The position numbers and the translations under genes are program-made. This document shows, one piece after another, positions 8,542 through 16,017 of a DNA stretch of 55,266 nt. Source of the DNA: Bdellovibrionia bacterium. GTDB taxonomy: Bacteria; Bdellovibrionota; Bdellovibrionia; Bdellovibrionales; JAGQZY01. The stretch covers positions 1 through 55,266 of the forward strand of contig JAUHWN010000008.1 of NCBI GenBank assembly GCA_030424665.1, read 5' to 3'. The notes beneath the pieces were generated by a model. The model had not been told where the DNA came from and did not search any database. It saw nothing but the letters and a program-made list of their open reading frames with translations. Numbering within the stretch: the first letter of the stretch is position 1; each line of letters starts with the position of its first letter.

Positions 8542-9381
8542 TCATGCCCCGACTCGTTCTTCTTTGTTATCTACATTTTTAATAGTGATAGCTTCAGGTT
8601 CAGTCTGTTTATCTTCAGACTCCTTAGAAGCTTTCTTAACACTTGGCTTTTTCTTCGCTTTCCGTTTCTGAAGCCTAGCTGCGGCTTTAAATTCATCAGA
8701 TTCGGTGATATCGCGTTTTATTACTCCACTAAGTAAGGAATCTCTAATATCATCAGAATCTACTTTAGCATCTGGGTGCATTCTTTTGATTTCTCGACGA
8801 ATTGCTACGAGTACCGAGTCGGAGACTAGTGCTGCACCCAAATTGTACTTATCAGTCGCTTTGTGCTGAGTTAAAAAGTCATCGAGAGCTGATTTTTTTA
8901 GACCTTCTCTACAGAGAACAAATAGTGCTTCTGTATCTTCGTCTTTTCGTAGATCTAGTTCTGAAAAACAAAATCGCTTAATTAGCTTTGCTTCAATTGG
9001 CTTTGAGAACTCGACTTTGAATACTTGCCACTCTGAAGAATTTGTTAATATCACCCATTCAAGGCCCGAATTCGCGGCATAATCCACAGCTTGCTTAACG
9101 TGATTATCTTTTAAATCAACGCCAACAGCTTTTACCTCTATGAGTAGTTGAACTTTACTATCAATTTTAACAGCGAGGTCAACATAAGTACCTCTAATAG
9201 CTTGCTCAGAAGTTAACTCTTCATATTTATCGTAGCCAAGAACATCACAAAAAATATCTTTAACGATCGTTACTGTATCTGCCTCGTTAACATCTTTTGC
9301 TTTAGCATTTTCTACAATCTTCTGTAGAGACTTAAGTGACTTTGAAAAACGTTCTTTTACTTTTTTTGGTACCTTACTCAT
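8542..9381 (-). CDS. HsdR N-terminal-like PD-(D/E)xK nuclease domain protein
   Basis: 279 residues, start ATG with GGGGAGC upstream. Residues about 30-140 match the N-terminal nuclease domain of type I restriction HsdR subunits as a stand-alone protein: TYVDLAV (Asp68), then IEVKA (Glu82, Lys84), then the conserved VKQAVDYAANSGLEWVILTN block. The catalytic D...ExK set is therefore present. No helicase domain; the C-terminal 60 residues are Lys/Glu-rich and probably disordered. Such proteins are widespread and of unclear function. First gene of the tRNA-adjacent cassette, 50 bp before the membrane protein gene. Confidence 0.75.
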   Translation of the reverse strand: MSKVPKKVKERFSKSLKSLQKIVENAKAKDVNEADTVTIVKDIFCDVLGYDKYEELTSEQAIRGTYVDLAVKIDSKVQLLIEVKAVGVDLKDNHVKQAVDYAANSGLEWVILTNSSEWQVFKVEFSKPIEAKLIKRFCFSELDLRKDEDTEALFVLCREGLKKSALDDFLTQHKATDKYNLGAALVSDSVLVAIRREIKRMHPDAKVDSDDIRDSLLSGVIKRDITESDEFKAAARLQKRKAKKKPSVKKASKESEDKQTEPEAITIKNVDNKEERVGA

Positions 9382-9539
9382 GGAAGCTCCCCTTAAATAA
9401 CATTCCCCTATCGACTAACAAAGATCTCTCCTTTAGTCCTGATAATGATCGTTCAAGGGACAGCTAATCTAGGAGGCAATTACTTATTTCAGAAAAACTG
9501 CTTCTATAAATGGATTAAGACATTTGGTAGAATTGAGAC

Positions 9540-9794
9540 ATGAAATATACAGTGACATTATTAACTAAATCTTTGTGTATTATTTTTCTTGTTGGCTGTG
9601 GGAGTGATGAATCTAACGGCGGCAGCTCAGATGTAGTGGAATTCTCGTGCTCCGCGATACAGGGTAGTCACCAAGGCTGCTGCTCAGGTCATGATGGTTT
9701 CGATAGGAACTGTCAAACAGGTGAGGCAGGATATACTTCTGGTGGAAAGCTCGTGTGTAATGATGGAACAGTTTCTCCAACCTGTACCAAGTGA
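9540..9794 (+). CDS. Small Cys-rich lipoprotein
   Basis: 84 residues: signal peptide with lipobox LVGC (Cys20), then a short Gly/Ser spacer and a domain with six cysteines (FSCSAIQ, GCCSGHDG, RNCQTG, LVCNDG, PTCTK). The SGGKLVCNDGTVSPTC ending resembles a small Cys-rich domain seen in other proteobacterial lipoproteins, but I cannot name it. Ends one base before the stop of the convergent channel gene. Function unknown. Confidence 0.7.
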   Translation: MKYTVTLLTKSLCIIFLVGCGSDESNGGSSDVVEFSCSAIQGSHQGCCSGHDGFDRNCQTGEAGYTSGGKLVCNDGTVSPTCTK

Positions 9795-10475
9795 TTAGCT
9801 CTCATCCTTCTTACTCAAAGCTGCGGCCAATAACCCAGAGGGGATTGCTACCACGCCTAATCCTAGGAAGAGAATAACCGTGGTAAATATCTTACCTCCG
9901 GCAGTGACAGGATAAACATCCCCGTAGCCTACGGTAGTAAGCGTCGCTACAGCCCACCACATACTATGTGGGATGGATTTAAATATCTCGGGTTGTGCCT
10001 TGTGCTCGAAGAAATAGATTCCAGCTGAAGCTACGAACAAAACGAGTATCGTAGCGAATAAGAAAACTAGTAACTCACCTCGAATACTTCTAAAACTCGA
10101 AATTAAGCGACTCAATGCTTTTGAATACTTCGTAAGCTTGGCGACTCTTAATATTCTCAAGAACCGCAGAATTCTAACAACTCTGAGATCAATTACTCCA
10201 AGCGACAAATAAAAAGGTAATATAGCAAGTATATCTATGATTCCGTACCCACTAACTAAGTATTTTAACTTTTTGGGCCCAAATAAAACTCTCATGAGTA
10301 ATTCAAAGGTAAAGATACTCACAAAGACAATTTCTAAGGTTCTAAATATTGGTCGTCCTTTTAATTCAGGAAAGGACTCCATCGTTAGAGAAATCAGAGA
10401 GAGGAGAATAACTATTTGAATTAAAATCTCAAGAAATCGCCCCGTGGAACTTTGAATATCAAAATACTTATTCAT
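9795..10475 (-). CDS. Voltage-gated potassium channel (Kv type)
   Basis: 226 residues from the ATG at 10475 (GAGG upstream; a TTG six codons earlier is less likely). Six membrane segments: S1-S3 in about residues 14-92, the S4 voltage sensor RVVRILRFLRILR (98-110) with Arg every third residue, then the S5-pore-S6 unit with selectivity filter TVGYGD (181-186) and IPSGLL in S6. Length and layout are typical for bacterial Kv channels; forms tetramers in the inner membrane conducting K+. No cytoplasmic RCK domain. Monocistronic, convergent with the small lipoprotein gene. Confidence 0.95.
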   Translation of the reverse strand: MNKYFDIQSSTGRFLEILIQIVILLSLISLTMESFPELKGRPIFRTLEIVFVSIFTFELLMRVLFGPKKLKYLVSGYGIIDILAILPFYLSLGVIDLRVVRILRFLRILRVAKLTKYSKALSRLISSFRSIRGELLVFLFATILVLFVASAGIYFFEHKAQPEIFKSIPHSMWWAVATLTTVGYGDVYPVTAGGKIFTTVILFLGLGVVAIPSGLLAAALSKKDES

Positions 10476-10565
10476 ACCTACCTCGGACTCCAATTTTCTC
10501 TGGTCTCAAAGGTTTTCCAAATTATAGCTATATCTCCCTCAATAACGTATTTAACAAAGCCCAGC

Positions 10566-12449
10566 CTACTTAATCAGCTCAAATAGTTTGCGTTCTTCTT
10601 TATAAACTTTCTTAAAATCGCAGACCAATTTGGTGCCCAGCTTTTTAAGTCCCGTACTCGGAATCGCACCGGTTTTAACGTTTTTGAATTTATAAGGCTT
10701 TGGGGCTGCATTACTGAATTTATAATTAGAGACCTTTAGATAGGGCTCTTCATTTAGTAACTCAAGACCTGAGCTGGCGTATTTGCCGATTTTAAACTTC
10801 TCTTTTTCTGGAACCCAATTGAGAACGCGTTTAAATTCATTAAAGTAATCACCATAATCATCGATGGTTTCTATATGGTTCTCGCGATCATAAAGTGCCA
10901 ACTGTTCATCAAACTCATTAAGTCCACTCTCTAGACTTTCTAGTACATGCGCTAAAGCGAGATCCATTAATTCATACTCTTCTTCCCCATTGATAAAATC
11001 GATCATGACCTCAGTAGGCTTATTAAAGGCTATTAAAGCCGTATTACCTATGTTTGCAAGAAGCTCATCATAAACCCCAAAAATCGGACCGTCTTCATTA
11101 TGGTTACTTTGAATAAGAGCATATCGATCGTCGATGAATTTTCCGACCCTCGAACTTGACTGCTTTTTTAAGCCCTTTAGCTTTTTCTTTTTCTTCTGGT
11201 CACTTTCCTCAAAAATTCGCTTCAACCTGACTTTCACAAGTTCGAAATATCGTTTGAGATTGACAACTTCCATTCGAAAGTCGTTTAAGGCGGTTCGGTA
11301 TTTCCGTTCCGTCTTAAATTTTTCGAGTTCAGCTATCTGTGAATCCTGAATCATTTTTTCAAATTGAGAGACCGATTCATCAATTATTTTTTGCAACTCA
11401 TTGACCTGCTCATCGATTGCTCTGTTAATTTCACTTATTGAATCCATTAATTCTTTTTGAATTCTCTCTAAATTATCGATAATCGACTTTATCTCCTTAA
11501 TCTCTTTAAGAAGGTCGGCGATCAGATCATCAATAGCATCAAAGGCTTCAGCGGCTTCCTTATAGAATTTTTTTGCACTCTTTTTAAACTCTTTATACTT
11601 ATCTTCGATACCAAAATAAGAAAATATATCTGAAAGACTCTCATCTAAAGCAGTAACAAGATCATCTACCTTCTCACCAACCTTCGTAGCATATTTTTCA
11701 ATAAACTCCTCCAGATCTTTTGCTATGGGTCTCAGTTTATCAAAGAACTCTTCTAGATCATTCCTAAATGGGTCAAGTCGCTTCATAACTCGCTTGAATT
11801 TAGGAAGAATATTTTCGAAAATTGAAAGCTCCTTCTCAAGCTTTTCTTTCTTTTCTCTTAAAGTTTTAGTTGTCTCCTCGACGGCTCTTCTTTTTTCTTG
11901 AACTCTTTGAGCTAATTTCGCAATCTTGCCCTCATGCTTTTCGAAAACCTCTATGATGATTTTACCTTTGTCATCCTTTTCTAAGTCTTTTTCTTGGTGC
12001 TCTAGAATTGCCATTAAAGCCATTGTTTTAACGACTAACCGATCCGCTCTATTAAATAATCCTTCAAGAACTTTAAAAGGAGCTTCGATCTTAATGACAT
12101 CAGGGAGACGCTTCAAAATCCTCTCAATGAATTTTAAGTTCGTTGAGAGAAAAGCCGACAGTTGACTTACGGCCTTCAACATTGATCCTATTCCTTTAGA
12201 GATAAATTTAAAATACCCAGGGAGAGGGATCTTGTTAATGAGAGTTCCCAGCTTTTTAGTGACTGATTTAAGAATTTTCAGCTCTTCCTTGATTTTCTCT
12301 GGAATTTCTTTAACGGCTGCTAAAAAGCGAAATACTGAAAAGATCTCTATTCTTAATTCTTTTACCGCTTTACTCGTTTGACTCAGTTCACTTGAGAAGT
12401 CCTTAGACTCTTTTATGATTCTCCCAAATACCGCCACATTAAATCCCAT
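10566..12449 (-). CDS. Long coiled-coil protein of unknown function
   Basis: 627 residues, Lys/Glu-rich, no signal peptide and no membrane segment seen. Long heptad-like coiled coils run from about 150 to 260 and about 285 to 410; residues 60-130 contain amphipathic helices with Gly (LPGYFKFISKGIGSMLKA). The C-terminal 150 residues are less helical. Probably a cytoplasmic structural or scaffold protein; a toxin-like or membrane-active role cannot be excluded. Divergent from the DNase-I-fold lipoprotein gene, 71 bp apart. No family recognised. Confidence 0.65.
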   Translation of the reverse strand: MGFNVAVFGRIIKESKDFSSELSQTSKAVKELRIEIFSVFRFLAAVKEIPEKIKEELKILKSVTKKLGTLINKIPLPGYFKFISKGIGSMLKAVSQLSAFLSTNLKFIERILKRLPDVIKIEAPFKVLEGLFNRADRLVVKTMALMAILEHQEKDLEKDDKGKIIIEVFEKHEGKIAKLAQRVQEKRRAVEETTKTLREKKEKLEKELSIFENILPKFKRVMKRLDPFRNDLEEFFDKLRPIAKDLEEFIEKYATKVGEKVDDLVTALDESLSDIFSYFGIEDKYKEFKKSAKKFYKEAAEAFDAIDDLIADLLKEIKEIKSIIDNLERIQKELMDSISEINRAIDEQVNELQKIIDESVSQFEKMIQDSQIAELEKFKTERKYRTALNDFRMEVVNLKRYFELVKVRLKRIFEESDQKKKKKLKGLKKQSSSRVGKFIDDRYALIQSNHNEDGPIFGVYDELLANIGNTALIAFNKPTEVMIDFINGEEEYELMDLALAHVLESLESGLNEFDEQLALYDRENHIETIDDYGDYFNEFKRVLNWVPEKEKFKIGKYASSGLELLNEEPYLKVSNYKFSNAAPKPYKFKNVKTGAIPSTGLKKLGTKLVCDFKKVYKEERKLFELIK

Positions 12450-12520
12450 CTTTACTAGACATCTATTTTTAAAAATACAAAACTAAATCATATATTTTAA
12501 TAAGAAAAGAGGGCTACTAA

Positions 12521-13714
12521 ATGTTTAAGTTCTTACTCCTTTCACTGCTTATAGTTGGTTGTTCAGTTAAAACTCTTAAGCGGGACGAAGGTCTGGGCGC
12601 AAATAAAGATCTGCCACCTGGTACGGTTGAGATATCTGATTCACCCGAGAAGAAGACACCGGGTATTCCAATTGGCAAAACCTTTGAAAAGCCTTTACCA
12701 AAAGGACGAACCCACTTTAGAGTCGGCAGCTGGAATATCATGAGTAAAACTCAAAAAGTCCTAAAAGAACCCCATGGATTTACAGGAAGCAATGGAAGTT
12801 TACCCGCCGGCACAAAAGCAATGGTTCCGCTCGCAGTGATGAAGAAGTTCAATATTAACATTATGTGTCTTCAAGAAATCTATTTGAAAATGAATCGAGA
12901 CGGATCGACTCCCAGTAACGATGATTTAAAAGGCTCAGTTTACCTGGAGGCAAAGAAGCAGCATCCTATGTACAAAGATATATCGATTACCACCGAAGAA
13001 GAGGTATTCGTAAAAGGCAAGGGAACCACTAACGAGCAAAGAGAAACTATTAGTTTTCTCTACCAAGATACAAAGAATGTAAAGGTTAAATGCGACCCTG
13101 CTGGAAAGGTACCGATGACCCTCGCAGGCGATCGAGACATGGCAGTTGCCTCTTGTACGGTTTCAGAAAAACCTCCTAAAAAAGAGAAAATAAAGTTTCT
13201 CGTCTACTGTGCTCACTTTTATAATCCAAACGAAGCAGAATCTCTCAAAGAAACAATCTCGAGGCTCGACGATCATACGGAGATCTCTCCGTTAAAGTAC
13301 AATAAAGCCAACCCAAAAAAGGGCGAGATAAATGGGAAAGCGATTCTTATGGGAGATCTCAACAGCTATTACAAACAACAAGGACAAAAGCAAACATGGG
13401 CCAAGGTCAAAAACTGGAGTTTTAAGCCGATCCGATTTAATAAAGGAAATGAATCGACAAAATTGACGTCTAATAACGGAAAAGTTTACAGTTCGATGAA
13501 AATCTATGACGACATCATTCCGACAAATGAAATGGTTGTACACTATGAAATCGGAACCAAAATGCCTCTTCCCATTCAGATCTATCCAATGAAATCGGGG
13601 TCAATAAGTCGAACGGCGAATGAAGATCAATGGTTGATTTTTAAACAATTCGCAGATCATATTCCAATCAAGGCTGACTATTGCATCAAGGAGTGTAAAA
13701 AACGAACTCTTTGA
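12521..13714 (+). CDS. Lipoprotein of the endonuclease/exonuclease/phosphatase (DNase I-like) superfamily
   Basis: 397 residues: lipobox IVGC (Cys14), Pro-rich linker to about 62, then an EEP domain. Family motifs in order: VGSWNIM (68-74), LQEIY (117-121, catalytic Glu119), VYCAHFYNP (228-236), MGDLNSYY (277-284, Asp and Asn ligands), and a terminal ADH (378-380) supplying the catalytic His. All key residues are present, so it is likely an active metal-dependent phosphoesterase (nuclease or phospholipase-type) held on the outer membrane or periplasmic side. Substrate not determined by sequence. Confidence 0.85.
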   Translation: MFKFLLLSLLIVGCSVKTLKRDEGLGANKDLPPGTVEISDSPEKKTPGIPIGKTFEKPLPKGRTHFRVGSWNIMSKTQKVLKEPHGFTGSNGSLPAGTKAMVPLAVMKKFNINIMCLQEIYLKMNRDGSTPSNDDLKGSVYLEAKKQHPMYKDISITTEEEVFVKGKGTTNEQRETISFLYQDTKNVKVKCDPAGKVPMTLAGDRDMAVASCTVSEKPPKKEKIKFLVYCAHFYNPNEAESLKETISRLDDHTEISPLKYNKANPKKGEINGKAILMGDLNSYYKQQGQKQTWAKVKNWSFKPIRFNKGNESTKLTSNNGKVYSSMKIYDDIIPTNEMVVHYEIGTKMPLPIQIYPMKSGSISRTANEDQWLIFKQFADHIPIKADYCIKECKKRTL

Positions 13715-13962
13715 AAAGGGAATGTTTGCTATGAGAACTCTTAGAAGGAAAACCCTCGATCCGAATCCACGCGATATTCTTGGTTTCAGAGTGTTACAAG
13801 ACAACTTTTTGCCAAAACACTCGTAACCGACACGCCAAGTCCAGCCCTCCATTCAATTCTATAAACTCCAATACCTTTAGTAGTTTAAGCATCAATTTGC
13901 CCTACTAATCTCCCTTAAAATCGTGCATTTCCTCTACAAGCCTTTGAACAGCCCAATTAAAG

Positions 13963-13992
13963 TTGACAAACACTTAGCGGATTAGCTAAATA
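13963..13992 (+). promoter_or_regulatory. Promoter of the ArsR-type operon
   Basis: Consensus -35 TTGACA at 13963-13968 and -10 TAAATA at 13987-13992 with an 18-nt spacer. The spacer contains the first of two operators, so a bound repressor would occlude RNA polymerase. Confidence 0.75.
13974..13989. promoter_or_regulatory. ArsR-type operator 1
   Basis: TTAGC-N6-GCTAA inverted repeat lying between the -35 and -10 boxes. Same arms and spacing as operator 2, 28 bp downstream centre to centre. Confidence 0.75.
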
Positions 13993-14001
13993 AATATTCA
14001 C

Positions 14002-14017
14002 TTAGCGATATCGCTAA
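14002..14017. promoter_or_regulatory. ArsR-type operator 2
   Basis: TTAGC-GATATC-GCTAA, core of a perfect 18-bp palindrome (14001-14018), downstream of the -10 box and just before the regulator start codon. Probably bound by the ArsR-family protein encoded next to it. Confidence 0.8.
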
Positions 14018-14032
14018 GTATTGGAAGTAGCA

Positions 14033-14344
14033 ATGACCAAGAAAAAGAGTAAAGCAGAAAGAGAGTTAGAAGAGCTTGAAGAAGTCTTTAAGGCCCTATC
14101 TCATAATGTCAGAAGACATATTTTAGTGGTTCTAAACGCTAGAGGAGGTCAGATGACGGCAGGAGATATCGCCAGCAGATTCTCCTGTGCTTGGCCAACG
14201 ACGACAAGGCACTTAAGACAGCTAGAAAATGCAGGCCTCGTTAAAACTAAAAAAGAAGGCCGAGAGCAAATTTATTTTCTAGATAAGAAAAAACTCAACT
14301 CAGTCGTCGGTGATTGGCTACATTGGTTCAACGAACAAAAATAG
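14033..14344 (+). CDS. ArsR-family winged-helix transcriptional repressor
   Basis: 103 residues from the ATG at 14033, which has GGAAG at good spacing; the TTG four codons upstream is less likely. Contains the ArsR fold: FKALSHNVRRHILVVL, then recognition region PTTTRHLRQLENAGLV and wing KKEGREQIYFL. No Cys-pair metal site is seen in the recognition helix, so it probably does not sense metals through the classical motif and is closer to the SdpR/YceH-like group. First gene of an operon with two downstream genes; autoregulated through the two palindromes upstream. Confidence 0.9.
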   Translation: MTKKKSKAERELEELEEVFKALSHNVRRHILVVLNARGGQMTAGDIASRFSCAWPTTTRHLRQLENAGLVKTKKEGREQIYFLDKKKLNSVVGDWLHWFNEQK

Positions 14345-14354
14345 GAGAAAAAGA

Positions 14355-14678
14355 ATGTCATCTCAAGTTGTATTTGCGGCATATAAACCAAATGAAGGTA
14401 AAGAAGAAGAACTCGTATCACTAATTAAAGAGCATGTGCCTGTATTAAGAGATTTAGAACTGATCACCGATAGACCGGCTCTCACTTTAAAAGCAAAGGA
14501 TGGAACCTTCATCGAAGTTATTGAATGGAATGATGTCAGTTCGGCAGATAAAGCCCATGAACACCCGAGAGTCGCAGAGATCTGGGAGAAAATGGGTACT
14601 ATTTGTACCTTTATGCCTATGAGTGAGTTACCCGAGGCTTCAAAAGCTTTTTCTCACTTCGAAGTTATTGACCTCTAG
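14355..14678 (+). CDS. Dimeric alpha/beta-barrel (ABM-like) protein
   Basis: 107 residues from the ATG at 14355, which has AGGAGA 6 bp upstream and follows the regulator stop by 10 bp; a more upstream start would overlap the regulator. Fold pattern of the antibiotic-biosynthesis-monooxygenase-like ferredoxin barrel: strand VVFAAYKP, helix EELVSLIKEHV, strand LTLKAKDGTFIEVIEW, helix KAHEHPRVAEIWEKM. Such proteins are small dimeric cofactor-less oxygenases or heme/stress proteins. Exact reaction unknown. Confidence 0.7.
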   Translation: MSSQVVFAAYKPNEGKEEELVSLIKEHVPVLRDLELITDRPALTLKAKDGTFIEVIEWNDVSSADKAHEHPRVAEIWEKMGTICTFMPMSELPEASKAFSHFEVIDL

Positions 14679-14689
14679 GAGACCAATCA

Positions 14690-15124
14690 ATGGACGTCAT
14701 TGGACAATTAGCTGAACAAAGCGGCCAATATGAAGGTCAGGGAATAAACCACGACAAAGAAGATTTCGTAGGCAAACTGACTTTGAATTCCATCCTAGAA
14801 GGTAAAGCAATAGAAATTGACTTTACTGCCACAGGTATCGATGGCACCTGCTACCACGCAGAGAAGACGATCATTTCAAATGATTTTGCAGGGAATGTCA
14901 GGATGTGGAATTTAAATAGTAACTCCCCTGGCATGACTGAACTCGAGCTAAGATCCACTGACAACGGCATTGTATTTGGAATTGCCGACGTTAATGATAA
15001 AAATTCCTTTCGAGAAGAAATTAAAATCGAATTAGACAACGGCAGTATTGGCTATCACTACTCTTGGGGTTTGCCAGGTGGAGAATTTGCCTATCGATCC
15101 GGCTTAAAGATGAACAAAGTTTAA
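14690..15124 (+). CDS. Predicted small beta-rich protein in the ArsR operon
   Basis: 144 residues, no signal peptide, beta-strand-rich throughout (GKAIEIDFTATGIDG, ELELRSTDNGIVFGIADV, YHYSWGLPGGEFAYRSGLKM). It begins 11 bp after the ABM-like gene with GGAGACC upstream. The alternating strand pattern is compatible with a lipocalin- or nitrobindin-like barrel that binds a small hydrophobic ligand, but I recognise no family with certainty. Confidence 0.6.
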   Translation: MDVIGQLAEQSGQYEGQGINHDKEDFVGKLTLNSILEGKAIEIDFTATGIDGTCYHAEKTIISNDFAGNVRMWNLNSNSPGMTELELRSTDNGIVFGIADVNDKNSFREEIKIELDNGSIGYHYSWGLPGGEFAYRSGLKMNKV

Positions 15125-15162
15125 CCCTTTACAGCCCCTCTTACACAGGTTAATTTGAGTTT

Positions 15163-15924
15163 ATGAAAAAAATAGTAATGATCATCATCTCGTTCGCCCT
15201 ATCACTAACCGCTACTGCCCAAATCGCCGATAAAATAAGTTCGGGCCGACCCGGACAATCCTTTGGATCTGACACCGTCGGAGATGGAGTTTTTCAAATT
15301 CAGTCGGGCCTTGATTTGATCAGTTCCGAAGTAGGATCAAACAAAACACAGACACAACTTTTTAGTAATGTTTTTCGCTACGGTTTTGGTGATCTCTTCG
15401 AAATCAATGGCGGAATAAACTACCAATCTGACGAATTTGATCAATCGGGCACTAAAACATCCCAAGACGGAATTAGCTCAACACAAATTGGATTTCGAAA
15501 TCGAGTCATCAAGGAGAGCGATGGACTTATTCCCTCCATGGCTATTCAAACGCGATTTAACTTAAAGACAGTCGACAAGGAGTATCGCTCCCAAGAAGTT
15601 TCGCCAATTATTACTTTTATTTTTGCCCATAGCCTTTCAGAGTCTTTTTCTCTAACTCACAATATAGGGGTCAACTATTCTGGCAATTCAATTTCACCCA
15701 CCTACTTTGCGACCAGTAACTTGGCACAGGCATTAACAGAGAACTACGGTTGGTTTGTAGAAATTTACGGCAATATGACCAATGACATCGGCGGTATTTT
15801 TATCAATGCCGGTGGAGATTATTATATCAGTAAGGACCTCAAATTGGACTTGTCATTAGGTTGGGGAAATAATCAAAGTACTGATACCTTTGTAAGCCTC
15901 GGGCTCTCATGGCGCACGTTCTAA
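15163..15924 (+). CDS. Outer-membrane beta-barrel, MetA/phenol-degradation-type transporter family
   Basis: 253 residues with a cleavable signal peptide (to about TATAQ, residue 20). The start of the mature protein (SSGRPGQSFGSDTVGDGVFQIQSGLD) and the succession of amphipathic strands ending in LGLSWRTF (terminal Phe, as in outer-membrane proteins) match the family of MetA-type putative outer-membrane transporters. It follows the ArsR operon by 38 bp, so may be part of the same response and export or import the same compound. Confidence 0.75.
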   Translation: MKKIVMIIISFALSLTATAQIADKISSGRPGQSFGSDTVGDGVFQIQSGLDLISSEVGSNKTQTQLFSNVFRYGFGDLFEINGGINYQSDEFDQSGTKTSQDGISSTQIGFRNRVIKESDGLIPSMAIQTRFNLKTVDKEYRSQEVSPIITFIFAHSLSESFSLTHNIGVNYSGNSISPTYFATSNLAQALTENYGWFVEIYGNMTNDIGGIFINAGGDYYISKDLKLDLSLGWGNNQSTDTFVSLGLSWRTF

Positions 15925-16017
15925 AAAAGTGCTGACGAATGCTCAACTCACTTGATTCATCCCCGTCTATGGAGTAGCTAGAAAGCTCGAAAATTCATAT
16001 TCTTTTGGGGGAAATCA

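Noticed and set aside
5943..9381. SIR2 cassette as a prophage or integrative element
   Set aside because: No integrase, transposase or phage structural gene is present; only a defence-like island near tRNAs can be supported.
13601..13852. Minus-strand ORF running into the ArsR promoter region
   Set aside because: Overlaps the 3' end of the DNase-I-fold gene; no ribosome site or domain.
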